A stretch of DNA of 64,000 bases from Chitinophaga oryziterrae (GTDB lineage Bacteria; Bacteroidota; Bacteroidia; Chitinophagales; Chitinophagaceae): NCBI RefSeq assembly GCF_009758125.1, contig NZ_WRXO01000009.1:62001-126000 (forward strand), given 5' to 3'. The notes under the pieces were generated by a model. That model was not told the origin of the DNA. It ran no database searches and saw only the letters and a program-made list of their open reading frames with translations. The position numbers and the translations under genes are program-made. Of this stretch, positions 1 through 7,841 are shown one piece after another. Position 1 is the stretch's first letter. Each line of letters starts with the position of its first letter.

Positions 1-376
1 GCATCACTACCAGTCCGAGGATACTCTGCCAGATGGACCATAAGGTGAAACTACCTTCCTGGTCGGCCCAGAAACTGGACAACAGGTAACTTACCGGCAG
101 GCTGCGGGAAGAGTTACGCCATACGTATTTATATTCGAAGTAGTGATTATAAAGGGCAAAGTATAAGCAGGTGAATACGGCAAATACGGAAGCCGCCTGG
201 ATAACGAAAGCCCAGCGGCCCAGTTTTTTCCAGGAGGTTTGTGACGCGATGTCTTTATTCTGTACACTTGCTACAAAGCTGACGGTGGCTACCATGGAGG
301 CCACAAATGCCAGCACGGAGAAGAAATGTCCTAATTGTCCGGGTAATAAATGTTCCCCTATGTATTTTGTTTCCAA
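1..376 (-). CDS. ccmF: Cytochrome c haem lyase CcmF, N-terminal part (runs off the window)
   Basis: This is the first ~125 residues of a multi-membrane-spanning protein read on the minus strand and cut by the window edge. The visible part has a conserved GEHLLPGQLGHFF start, two hydrophobic segments and the motif FWADQEGSFTLWSIW, which is characteristic of the CcmF/NrfE haem-handling family (tryptophan-rich WWD-related proteins). CcmF takes haem from CcmE and attaches it to apocytochrome c on the outer face of the inner membrane. No ATG fits; an in-frame stop lies 18 bases upstream of the chosen TTG, so TTG at 376 is the most reasonable start, although the ATT further up cannot be excluded. 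It lies 35 bases downstream of ccmE on the same strand and is almost certainly co-transcribed. Confidence 0.85.
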   Translation of the reverse strand, partial: METKYIGEHLLPGQLGHFFSVLAFVASMVATVSFVASVQNKDIASQTSWKKLGRWAFVIQAASVFAVFTCLYFALYNHYFEYKYVWRNSSRSLPVSYLLSSFWADQEGSFTLWSIWQSILGLVVM

Positions 377-411
377 TACTAAGTCACTAATAAGTTAAAA
401 TATGGGCTGGA

Positions 412-810
412 TTATACCTTATTGCCTGTTACTACCTGATCGTTCTTATACTTGGAAGGACACTTCATCAGGATCTTACTGCATTTGAACTCACCGTTTT
501 CGGCCATTTTGCCGGTCAGTACCACGCTTTCTGCCTTTTCAAAGTCAGTAGGTTTAGTACCATAGAATATTACGCGACGGGTTTCTCCCGTTTTATCTTT
601 TACATAAAAGCTAAACAGATTCGCATCCCTGATGGGATCATAGTGCATAGTCTGTGTTGTATCCAGCTTCCCGATGATCTGGAACTCCTTTCCTTCTTTC
701 TGTCGTGCCGTAGCAAATGTTTCATAAGTACTGAAATCTCCAGCCACCGTCACAATCACTCCTATGGCTACAGCAATCAACACCAGCAGAACAATGTTTG
801 ATTTCTTCAT
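412..810 (-). CDS. ccmE: Cytochrome c maturation haem chaperone CcmE (CxxxY type)
   Basis: A 132-residue protein with an N-terminal membrane anchor (about residues 5-24) followed by an OB-fold-like periplasmic domain containing VIFYGTKP and VVLTGKM. This matches the haem chaperone CcmE in length and order. CcmE binds haem covalently and passes it to CcmF, whose gene follows directly. In most bacteria the haem is held by a histidine in HxxxY; here the corresponding stretch reads CPSKY, so a cysteine replaces the histidine, as known for a CxxxY class in some archaea and sulfate reducers. The C-terminal tail is short. The gene heads the visible ccmE-ccmF unit. Confidence 0.9.
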   Translation of the reverse strand: MKKSNIVLLVLIAVAIGVIVTVAGDFSTYETFATARQKEGKEFQIIGKLDTTQTMHYDPIRDANLFSFYVKDKTGETRRVIFYGTKPTDFEKAESVVLTGKMAENGEFKCSKILMKCPSKYKNDQVVTGNKV

Positions 811-846
811 ATCGTAAAAATATTAAGCTTCTTATCTTTCGCTGCG

Positions 847-854
847 CAAAATTA
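847..854 (-). promoter_or_regulatory. Bacteroidota -7 promoter box for ccmE-ccmF
   Basis: On the minus strand the sequence reads TAATTTTG, a perfect TAnnTTTG box, 37 bases before the ccmE start. A hairpin with a TTCG loop (AAAATGAC/GTCATTTT arms, 859-882) sits immediately upstream. No clear TTTG -33 element was found at the expected distance. Confidence 0.45.
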
Positions 855-971
855 ACTCAAAATGACCTTCGGAAGTCATTTTTTATATAAATGGAAACAT
901 GATTCTTATCATTTAATATATGACAGCCTCTTGCGGAACCCGAAAAGCAAGGTGTTGAACCTATAAAGTAC

Positions 972-979
972 TATCTTTG
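972..979 (+). promoter_or_regulatory. Bacteroidota -7 promoter box before the ureohydrolase
   Basis: TATCTTTG matches TAnnTTTG exactly and lies 31 bases before the ATG at 1011. A TTG at 955-957 is closer than the usual 17-23-base spacing, so only the -7 box is well supported. Confidence 0.5.
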
Positions 980-1010
980 CCGCCGAAATATTGAATAGAA
1001 CAACAATATC

Positions 1011-2054
1011 ATGGCCGATTTAACTCAATTCGATCCCAATTCGGTAAGCCTGGTATCCAATAACGTCTTTGGGTTACCTTTTTCTGAAGAAGATGCCGCA
1101 CTCGTACTGGTGCCGGTTCCATGGGAAGTAACTGTTTCTTATACCCACGGAACTGCAAGAGGTCCGGAACAGATTTTCAGGGCCTCCCTACAGGTAGATC
1201 TGTACGATGCGGATGTAAAAGACGGCTGGAAAAGCGGCTTTTATATGCGGGAACAGGATAAACATATGCTGCTGCGCAGCGATTACCTGCGGAAAGAAGC
1301 TGAGTTATACCTTAAATTCCTGACAGAAGGCGGGAATATTTCCGAAAACGTGTTCCTGAAGAAAACGCTGGTAGATGTAAATACCGGTACTAAGCTCATG
1401 AACGAATGGGTGTACAGCCAGACAATGGAGCTGCTGAACAGAGGAAAACTGGTTGGATTGATTGGCGGAGACCATAGCACTCCCCTGGGTTTCTTCAAGG
1501 CCATTGGTGAAAAGAAAGGTGATTTCGGAATTTTGCAGATAGATGCCCATTGCGACCTTCGCAACGGATATGAAGGATTTCAGTACTCTCACGCCTCCAT
1601 TATGTATAATGCACTGAATGAAGTGCCTCAGCTGACCAAACTGGTACAGGTAGGTGTGCGCGACTACTGCGAGGAAGAACTGGACTACGTAAAGAACAGC
1701 AACGGAAAGGTAAAGACCTTCTTCGATAAAGATATTAAAACCCGTCAGTACGAAGGAGAAACCTGGAAAGCCATCTGCGATGATATCATTTCCGGCCTGC
1801 CACAACAGGTATATATCAGTTTTGATATCGACGGACTGGACCCTAAGCTCTGCCCCCATACCGGGACCCCGGTAGCCGGTGGTTTTGAAGCAGAACAGAT
1901 GTACTACCTGTTCAAAAAAGTGATAGACAGTGGTCGCAAACTCATCGGATTCGATCTGATGGAGGTAAGCACTTCCCATGATGAATGGGATGCCAACGTG
2001 GGCGCAAGAGTGCTTTTTAAACTTTGTAACCTGCTTGTATATTCTAATAAATAA
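1011..2054 (+). CDS. Arginase/agmatinase/formimidoylglutamase-family ureohydrolase
   Basis: A 347-residue protein with the three manganese-binding blocks of the ureohydrolase superfamily in order: GGDHS (about residue 152), DAHCD (about 177) and SFDIDGLDP (about 270), the last followed by GTPVAGG. These enzymes hydrolyse guanidino groups of arginine, agmatine or formimidoylglutamate at a two-manganese centre in the cytoplasm. The substrate cannot be read from the motifs alone. The length is slightly above the ~300-320 residues usual for arginases. The stop codon overlaps the next start by one base (TAATG), so it is translationally linked to the membrane protein downstream. There are no urea-cycle or histidine-degradation genes nearby to settle the substrate. 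Confidence 0.88.
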   Translation: MADLTQFDPNSVSLVSNNVFGLPFSEEDAALVLVPVPWEVTVSYTHGTARGPEQIFRASLQVDLYDADVKDGWKSGFYMREQDKHMLLRSDYLRKEAELYLKFLTEGGNISENVFLKKTLVDVNTGTKLMNEWVYSQTMELLNRGKLVGLIGGDHSTPLGFFKAIGEKKGDFGILQIDAHCDLRNGYEGFQYSHASIMYNALNEVPQLTKLVQVGVRDYCEEELDYVKNSNGKVKTFFDKDIKTRQYEGETWKAICDDIISGLPQQVYISFDIDGLDPKLCPHTGTPVAGGFEAEQMYYLFKKVIDSGRKLIGFDLMEVSTSHDEWDANVGARVLFKLCNLLVYSNK

Positions 2055-2644
2055 TGAAAAAGTACAAATTACGTATACTTCATCCGAACACACTTACACG
2101 GCTGCGCCTCCAACCGGTAATGCATATGCTGATAGGCATCCTGTTCCTCCTGAACGGGATAGGTATCTATAAAACGCCTGTACCCAACTGGGGCATGGCG
2201 GTGTTTTTCCTGGTACTGGGATTTGCCAGCATTGCATTCCCCTTCTTCATGAAAAAGTTCAGCAATATACAGGCCGCCAACAGCCTCACCCGCATGATAC
2301 AGGCTTTTACCTGTTTTACCGGATGTCTGTACTTCCTGGAGAATAAAGAGCCGCTCATAGGCTTACTGTTGCTGCTTACTGGCGTTGCATCCGCCTATAT
2401 CGGTTATGCAGAATACAAGATCTTCCAGCCGGCTTTTGCCAGGATAGATACCATGGGGATTACCCTGCCGACCACTTTTTCGGAACGTCTGATTGGCTGG
2501 AACCAACTGAATAACGTAGTTTTGCGGGATGACCTGCTAACGCTGGACTTTAAGAATAATAAAGTAATGCAGCTGGAAGTCCTGGATGAAACAGGGCTGG
2601 TAACAGCAGAAGAAATGAATGCGTTCTTCAAAAGCAGGCTCTGA
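2054..2644 (+). CDS. Small integral membrane protein of unknown function
   Basis: A 196-residue protein with about four hydrophobic segments (roughly residues 24-40, 45-68, 83-98 and 100-118), followed by a soluble C-terminal region of ~75 residues containing IGWNQLNNVVLRDDLLTLDF. That pattern resembles the PH-like module of small bacterial membrane proteins such as the YcxB or YdbT type, but I do not recognise a named family. It overlaps the stop codon of the ureohydrolase by one base and precedes a radical SAM gene by 24 bases, so the three genes probably form one transcript. The function is unknown. Confidence 0.75.
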   Translation: MKKYKLRILHPNTLTRLRLQPVMHMLIGILFLLNGIGIYKTPVPNWGMAVFFLVLGFASIAFPFFMKKFSNIQAANSLTRMIQAFTCFTGCLYFLENKEPLIGLLLLLTGVASAYIGYAEYKIFQPAFARIDTMGITLPTTFSERLIGWNQLNNVVLRDDLLTLDFKNNKVMQLEVLDETGLVTAEEMNAFFKSRL

Positions 2645-2668
2645 TAACATTAAACGAATCAACTCATT

Positions 2669-3964
2669 TTGAAACAGTCTCCATACATACTATACTCAGA
2701 CGGGAAAGGGAATATTTTCGAGGACCTTACTATGCACACCACCGGCCGTAGTGGCTGGGATGCATGGCCTATTGATCCGGATGAATGGATAGAACTGCCC
2801 GAAGGTGGTTCTCTCTATGAATTACCCGGCCGTCGTGGGATCGGTTTGAATGCCCTGACCGGCGAAATGGAACTGTGTGATAAAGGATGGGCCGTAGCCG
2901 CCTTCATCCCCCCTGCACATACAGGATTTTACCTGGCAGCCTACGAAACCATGCCGGACGCACCTACCCTGCCGCTGTTCTGTTATACGGCTGTGGGTTG
3001 GTTAGATGGCAAGTTTTATGTGCCTGCTACCCGTATTGAAGAAGATATCCGCCAGGAATGTGCCGGTTTTGACGACAAGAAGGTAAAGGAAGGTGTGAAA
3101 ACCTTAGTGGAAGCATATCCGCATAACCGCCTGGTACAACACCTGGCAGACAATTGCGCCCTGACATACCACTGCCCTGCTGCCCGCAACTATTTTATGG
3201 GACGCTGGGAATGCCCGATCCCTTCCTCTCCGGCCTGTAATGCCAATTGTATCGGTTGTATCTCTTTCCAGCCGGAAGAAGAAAGCATCGTATCCACCCA
3301 GGACCGTCTGCGCTTTAAACCAACTGCACAGGAGATCGTGGAATATACCGTGCCTCACCTGGAAACAGCGCCTTTCCCGATTGTGAGCTTTGGTCAGGGT
3401 TGTGAAGGGGAACCCCTGTTAATGTGGGAAACCATCCGCGAATCCATTATAGAAATACGCAAGCATACGCCTAAAGGCAGTATCAATATTAATACGAACG
3501 GCAGTAAACCTGATGCGGTAAGAGAACTGTGTAAAGCAGGGCTCAACAGTATCCGTGTAAGTACCAACTCTGCCCGTGAAAAGATCTACACTCCTTACTA
3601 TCGTCCCAATAACTACACTTTTGATGACATCGTTGAAAGCCTGAAAGTAGTACGTGAATTTGGTGGATGGACGTCCATCAACTACTTCGTGTTCCCGGGC
3701 ATGACGGACAGTGCGGAAGAATATGAAGCACTGCGTAAGCTGATCCGTGATACGGACCTCAACATGATACAGTGGCGCAATTTCAATATTGATCCCGACT
3801 GGTACATGGGCCGTCTTGGTATCACTGATTCCGGAGAATGCCTCGGCATCAAACAATTACAGGACCTGATCCATGAAGAATTCCCTCACCTGAAATATGG
3901 CTATTTCAATCCGCCTATTGAAAGGATTAAAGGGGATTACTCACAGGATTTTGCACACCTGTAA
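2669..3964 (+). CDS. Radical SAM protein of unknown substrate
   Basis: A 431-residue protein with the radical SAM iron-sulfur motif C-x3-C-x2-C at residues 190, 194 and 197 (CNANCIGC), inside a TIM-barrel-like segment with the expected glycine-rich SFGQGCEGEP and NINTNGS blocks. Such enzymes cleave S-adenosylmethionine to start radical chemistry. The ~180-residue N-terminal extension has no motif I recognise, and I see no second cluster-binding SPASM domain at the C-terminus. The start is TTG, since no ATG fits. It follows the ureohydrolase/membrane protein pair by 24 bases and overlaps the oppositely oriented MFS gene by 38 bases at its 3' end. Confidence 0.85.
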   Translation: MKQSPYILYSDGKGNIFEDLTMHTTGRSGWDAWPIDPDEWIELPEGGSLYELPGRRGIGLNALTGEMELCDKGWAVAAFIPPAHTGFYLAAYETMPDAPTLPLFCYTAVGWLDGKFYVPATRIEEDIRQECAGFDDKKVKEGVKTLVEAYPHNRLVQHLADNCALTYHCPAARNYFMGRWECPIPSSPACNANCIGCISFQPEEESIVSTQDRLRFKPTAQEIVEYTVPHLETAPFPIVSFGQGCEGEPLLMWETIRESIIEIRKHTPKGSININTNGSKPDAVRELCKAGLNSIRVSTNSAREKIYTPYYRPNNYTFDDIVESLKVVREFGGWTSINYFVFPGMTDSAEEYEALRKLIRDTDLNMIQWRNFNIDPDWYMGRLGITDSGECLGIKQLQDLIHEEFPHLKYGYFNPPIERIKGDYSQDFAHL

Positions 3965-5159
3965 GTTTCCTGAATAACAGGTAAAACCCAATCCCTGTTG
4001 ATGCACATATTATTGCTGTTGTATACCACCAGGTGGTAAATCCGAAATGCTCTACCATGTACCCGCCTAAGGTGGGCCCTATGATGGTGCAAAGCGCATA
4101 TGCAATGGTGTATAGGGAAGCGTATTGCCCGCGGTTATGTGTTTTACTGCGACTGATCCAGAAAGAGTTCATGAATGGCAGGCAAAGCATTTCTCCGGCC
4201 GTAAATACCAGTATAAATATGGCAGGTCCCGGCAAAGCTAAGGGGAACAGATTAAGGCAGAGAAAAGAGAGTCCGCCCAGCAATACCCCCCATGTGATAA
4301 ACTGTAACGGATGTCTTTTCCCTTCCAGTTTATATACCATCACCATTTCCAGGAAAGCAATGATCAACCCGTTTGCCCCCAGCGTGATCCCTATCCTGGC
4401 TTCCTCCATGTGAAGCACTTTGGCAAAGTACAGCGGTACAATATTGGATAACTGGAAGAAGCCAATGGCAAATATTGTTATCAGTACAATGAAAATGAGA
4501 TAAACACCATCTTTATAAACACTATCTCCTTTTACTTTTACCGGCGCAACATGTTTTTCTCCTTTATATGCCTTCATCGGTGGCAGGAAAATACGCATGA
4601 TCAATACAGCAAGGACGCAGGTAGCCCCATCTGCCCAGAACAATAAATGATAACTGTAACCAGCCAGGATACCACCGATGGCAGGGCCTACAGACCATCC
4701 CAGGTTCACGGCCAGCCTGTTTAATGCATAAGAGCGGGTACGGTTGCTTTCTGAACTGTAATGTGCCGTTGCGGCGGAGTTAGCAGGTCTGAAAGCTTCT
4801 CCCACAGAGCTTAATATGAAAATACAAATGCTGATCTGGGCCATAGTTTCCATCTGCCCCAGTACCATGAATAACAATCCCTGAAGGAATAAACTCCAGA
4901 ACTGTACCTGGTAAAACCCTATTTTATCAGATAATCTTCCGCCTATGAAAGCGCCTATTACAGAGCCTGCCCCAAAACAGGCCATCACCCATCCCGCCTG
5001 TTCTATAGTAAAATGAAGTCGCTGTGTGAGATATACCGTCATAAACGGGATCACCATAGTACCACTACGGTTAATTAATAATACAACAGATAATAACCAG
5101 GTAGAAGCAGATAATCCGGAGTAAGCCTTTTTGTACAAAGAAACGAGCGGGAAGTTCAT
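3927..5159 (-). CDS. Major facilitator superfamily transporter (drug-efflux-like)
   Basis: A 410-residue protein with about twelve hydrophobic segments and the MFS loop motif GGRLSDKIG between helices 2 and 3. The overall look is that of MdtH-like multidrug exporters, but the substrate is not predictable. A longer start at 5180 is possible. However, a perfect -7 box (TATTTTTG at 5185-5192) would place the transcript start at about the first ATG, so the internal ATG at 5159 (MNFPLVSLY) is preferred. The gene runs divergently from the TonB-like gene with only ~50 bases between the coding regions. Its 3' end overlaps the radical SAM gene by 38 bases. Confidence 0.85.
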   Translation of the reverse strand: MNFPLVSLYKKAYSGLSASTWLLSVVLLINRSGTMVIPFMTVYLTQRLHFTIEQAGWVMACFGAGSVIGAFIGGRLSDKIGFYQVQFWSLFLQGLLFMVLGQMETMAQISICIFILSSVGEAFRPANSAATAHYSSESNRTRSYALNRLAVNLGWSVGPAIGGILAGYSYHLLFWADGATCVLAVLIMRIFLPPMKAYKGEKHVAPVKVKGDSVYKDGVYLIFIVLITIFAIGFFQLSNIVPLYFAKVLHMEEARIGITLGANGLIIAFLEMVMVYKLEGKRHPLQFITWGVLLGGLSFLCLNLFPLALPGPAIFILVFTAGEMLCLPFMNSFWISRSKTHNRGQYASLYTIAYALCTIIGPTLGGYMVEHFGFTTWWYTTAIICASTGIGFYLLFRKLTGVQNPVSNPL

Positions 5160-5184
5160 GATATGGGTCTCAGATTTCAAAAGA

Positions 5185-5205
5185 CAAAAATAAATCTTAA
5201 TTTTG
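5185..5205. promoter_or_regulatory. Back-to-back -7 boxes for the divergent MFS and TonB genes
   Basis: On the minus strand 5185-5192 reads TATTTTTG, and on the plus strand 5198-5205 reads TAATTTTG. Both fit TAnnTTTG and they face away from each other with 5 bases between. The plus box ends 4 bases before the ATG at 5210, which would give a leaderless or nearly leaderless mRNA. The region is AT-rich, so chance matches are possible. Confidence 0.35.
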
Positions 5206-5209
5206 ATGT

Positions 5210-6094
5210 ATGCAGAAAAAAGAGAACAATACAGATAAACAGATCAAAGCCTTGGGGGTGACTATTGCCGTACATGCTTTAGTGTTAGTAGTGCTGTTCC
5301 TTGTAGGCTTCTCTGCACCGCCACCATTACCAAACCAGGACCTGGGAATGGAGGTGAATTTAGGTACTTCGGATGAAGGCATGGGTGATGAACAACCGAT
5401 GAACCCGAATCCGCCCAGCAGCGGCGCTGCTACGGCTTCCACGCCACAGGCGGAGCCTGTTGTTGCCAATACGAATGCTCCCCAGCAGGATATTGCCACA
5501 CAGGATGAAGAAGACGCACCTGAAGTTACCAAGCCCACAAAACCAGTAGTGGAACCTAAAGAATTTCCTAAAACGATAGAGCCTAAACCGGCCAAAACAC
5601 CAAAGAAACCAACTGAAGCGCCTCCTGCTCCGGTCCCTCCCGCACCTAAACCCAAAGCGGTTTTCACAGGTGGTACTTCCAACAGCAGTGCCAGTGGTAA
5701 CAGTGCAAATGGTTCCAATACTTCTACAGGTGAAGGTAATACCGGCAAACCCGGCGACCGTGGTTCCATCAATGGGGACCCTAACGCCAGCGGTTATACA
5801 GGCAGCGGATTAGGAGGTGGTAAGTCTGATTTCCGTCTGAACGGACGCTCCCTGTTAAGTCGTCCTTCCCTCACATATGACGGAGATGAATCCGGTTATA
5901 TTGCTGTCAATATTAAAGTTGACAGACAGGGAAATGTAATTGAAGCGACACATTCTTTAAAAGGATCTACCCTTAATAATCCCCGTCTCATAGAAATCGC
6001 CAAAAAAGCAGCCAGAGAACTGAAATACAATGTAAACAGCGATGCCCCCGAAGTACAGTTCGCACTGATAAGATTCTATTTTAAAGTGCAGTAA
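5210..6094 (+). CDS. Energy transducer TonB-like protein
   Basis: A 294-residue protein with the TonB layout: a short cytoplasmic N-terminus, one membrane segment (about residues 13-34), a long low-complexity proline/lysine/alanine-rich spacer (about 60-150) with a Ser/Asn/Gly-rich stretch, and a C-terminal TonB-type domain containing GYIAVNIKVDRQGNV and an amphipathic final strand. TonB couples the inner-membrane proton gradient to outer-membrane receptors. ExbB/ExbD genes are not adjacent; they would normally precede it, but the divergent MFS gene occupies that place. The TonB-receptor-like barrel at 14272 is a possible but unproven partner. Confidence 0.8.
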   Translation: MQKKENNTDKQIKALGVTIAVHALVLVVLFLVGFSAPPPLPNQDLGMEVNLGTSDEGMGDEQPMNPNPPSSGAATASTPQAEPVVANTNAPQQDIATQDEEDAPEVTKPTKPVVEPKEFPKTIEPKPAKTPKKPTEAPPAPVPPAPKPKAVFTGGTSNSSASGNSANGSNTSTGEGNTGKPGDRGSINGDPNASGYTGSGLGGGKSDFRLNGRSLLSRPSLTYDGDESGYIAVNIKVDRQGNVIEATHSLKGSTLNNPRLIEIAKKAARELKYNVNSDAPEVQFALIRFYFKVQ

Positions 6095-6163
6095 GCTTCT
6101 AATTTCCAGGTCATTCCCAATAAGATAAATCTCATCTATTATATATTATTTTAAAGTAAATAA

Positions 6164-6181
6164 TATATTTGAATATATTTG
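6164..6181 (+). promoter_or_regulatory. Tandem -7 boxes before the outer-membrane protein at 6271
   Basis: TATATTTG occurs twice, at 6164-6171 and 6174-6181, in a very AT-rich stretch 90-107 bases before the ATG. Either could serve as the TAnnTTTG box. Confidence 0.4.
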
Positions 6182-6270
6182 CACTTGTTATTCTTTTGTA
6201 GCGCTTGCCAATATATGGCATCTTTTTGCGTTATAGGGGGGAGAAACCGAATTGCCAACTAATTAGAGTT

Positions 6271-7749
6271 ATGCCTTTTAGAGTAATGCTTTCAAGAGCC
6301 GCAGGCTTCCTATGTATTATTACCATTTCTTTACTGCAGCCTCATAAGGTGCAGGCACAGTTGTCCTTTGGAGGATATGCCGGTAGCCACTACGCTGGTA
6401 TTCACGGTGTTCCGTCCAATCCGGCATCAGCCGCAGCCACCCATTATAAATGGGATGTCAATATTGGCGGCCTGGACGCATCTGTTGGTAATACATATGC
6501 ACGCTTTCCCCGTTCCATCATCTTACATCCTCCTGATTCAACAGGGGCGATGAAACGCAATGTGAATTATTTCCTGGATTCTGCTGCTAATCCCGGCAAG
6601 AAACAGTTTGGCTGGGGTAATATGGATGTAATGATGCCTTCCGTATTATACTCAATAGATGAAAATCAATCTGTTGCCTTCACATGGCGGATACGTGCAA
6701 TGGGTAATGTAGGGAATGTAAAGACAGATGTTGCTAACTTCTTCGGGCTGGACTTCCCCAACAAACAACTGATTGGTCAGAATTATGATATGGAACTGGC
6801 CAATGGCAGCTTTCACTGGTGGAACGAGTTTGGCTTTACCTATGCCTCTGTGATCAAGGATGACGGCGAACACCGTCTGAAAGGGGGCGTTACCCTTAAA
6901 CTGCTCTCGGGTATCGCTGCCGGTTATGCACAGGTAGAAGGTGCTTCTTTTGTGATGAACGCCGCCCACTCTGCAGATATCACCCGTGGTACAATGAAAA
7001 TGGGTTACAGTCAGGGTTTGAACGACTGGGAAAAGCCTACCCTCAGCAACTACAAGATGTTCGGGAACCTGGGCTTTGGGATGGACCTGGGTATAGTATA
7101 CGAATGGCGCGACGAAGTAGATGGTTTACAGGGATACGATGATGACCAGTGGAATCCTGAAGCCGACGATTACAGAATGCGTTTAGGCGTTTCCATCACC
7201 GACCTGGGAGGTATTACCTATAAGAAAAACCCAAACAGTAAAGATCTTGATCTCCGTACTACCGGCATTGATCCTTCAAATATTGGAATAAAGAAAGGCG
7301 AAGGCTGGCAACAGTATTACCGCCGTATCAGTCAGTACTTCACTCCTATTGCTTCTAAAGACAAGTTCACCATGAACACTCCGGCTGCATTGAATGTAAT
7401 GCTGGATTATAACGTGGATGGCCGCATCTTCGTGAATGCGAAAGGTGTGATGGCCCTTACTTCAGGTAAATCTGACCCCAGCAAAACATACGCGATGACA
7501 CAGTTACAGGTAACGCCGCGTATCGATGGTCAGCATTTCGGGGCTTATCTGCCACTGGAAATTAATGCTCATGGCCAGTTTGATGCAGGGGTAGGCTTCC
7601 GTGCCGGTCCCCTGGTAATCGGTTCTTCTACCATGTTGTCCAACCTGTTCCAGAAGAACAAGAACCGTATGGATGGATTCATTGCCCTGCGCATTGTACC
7701 TATCCGCTTTGGTCAGACCAAACTGGGATGCCCTGCTGCACAGTTCTAA
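6271..7749 (+). CDS. Outer-membrane beta-barrel-like protein (DUF5723-type)
   Basis: A 492-residue exported protein. The ATG at 6271 gives a clean signal peptide ending at VQAQ, whereas the longer reading frame adds 22 unlikely residues. The mature start (GIHGVPSNPASAA) and the glycine/aromatic alternating strands resemble the DUF5723 family of Bacteroidota outer-membrane barrels of unknown function. The C-terminus is unusual in ending on a cysteine-containing tail (GCPAAQF). It is followed by a strong hairpin terminator. No partner gene is evident, since its neighbours are the tonB-like gene and folC. Confidence 0.7.
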   Translation: MPFRVMLSRAAGFLCIITISLLQPHKVQAQLSFGGYAGSHYAGIHGVPSNPASAAATHYKWDVNIGGLDASVGNTYARFPRSIILHPPDSTGAMKRNVNYFLDSAANPGKKQFGWGNMDVMMPSVLYSIDENQSVAFTWRIRAMGNVGNVKTDVANFFGLDFPNKQLIGQNYDMELANGSFHWWNEFGFTYASVIKDDGEHRLKGGVTLKLLSGIAAGYAQVEGASFVMNAAHSADITRGTMKMGYSQGLNDWEKPTLSNYKMFGNLGFGMDLGIVYEWRDEVDGLQGYDDDQWNPEADDYRMRLGVSITDLGGITYKKNPNSKDLDLRTTGIDPSNIGIKKGEGWQQYYRRISQYFTPIASKDKFTMNTPAALNVMLDYNVDGRIFVNAKGVMALTSGKSDPSKTYAMTQLQVTPRIDGQHFGAYLPLEINAHGQFDAGVGFRAGPLVIGSSTMLSNLFQKNKNRMDGFIALRIVPIRFGQTKLGCPAAQF

Positions 7750-7771
7750 ACAACTACAAAATATTAATAGT

Positions 7772-7810
7772 AAAGGGAGAAAGGGTAATGCCTTTTCTCC
7801 CTTTCTCTTT
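7772..7810 (+). terminator. Terminator after the DUF5723-type gene
   Basis: AAAGGGAGAAAGG pairs with CCTTTTCTCCCTTT with one bulged base around a 7-base loop, followed by the pyrimidine-rich CTTTCTCTTTTCT. It lies 22 bases after the stop. Confidence 0.7.
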
Positions 7811-7816
7811 TCTACC

Positions 7817-7824
7817 TATATTTG
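7817..7824 (+). promoter_or_regulatory. Bacteroidota -7 box for folC
   Basis: TATATTTG matches TAnnTTTG and is 17 bases before the ATG at 7842, giving a very short leader. It supports the downstream start for folC, because the longer reading frame would begin upstream of transcription. Confidence 0.45.
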
Positions 7825-7841
7825 TCCTGCATTCAATGTAT

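Noticed and set aside
1305..2093. A 262-codon open frame on the strand opposite the ureohydrolase gene
   Set aside because: The plus-strand frame carries all three metal-binding blocks of a well-known family; the opposite frame has no motif and is a by-product of its codon use.
3927..3964. The 38-base overlap of radical SAM and MFS genes as evidence of a wrong stop or frameshift
   Set aside because: Both reading frames keep plausible family-typical ends, and convergent overlaps of this size are common.
5197..5772. A 191-codon minus-strand frame rich in Gly, Ala, Leu and Ser opposite the TonB-like gene
   Set aside because: Its low-complexity composition mirrors the repetitive Pro/Lys/Ala spacer of the TonB protein on the other strand.
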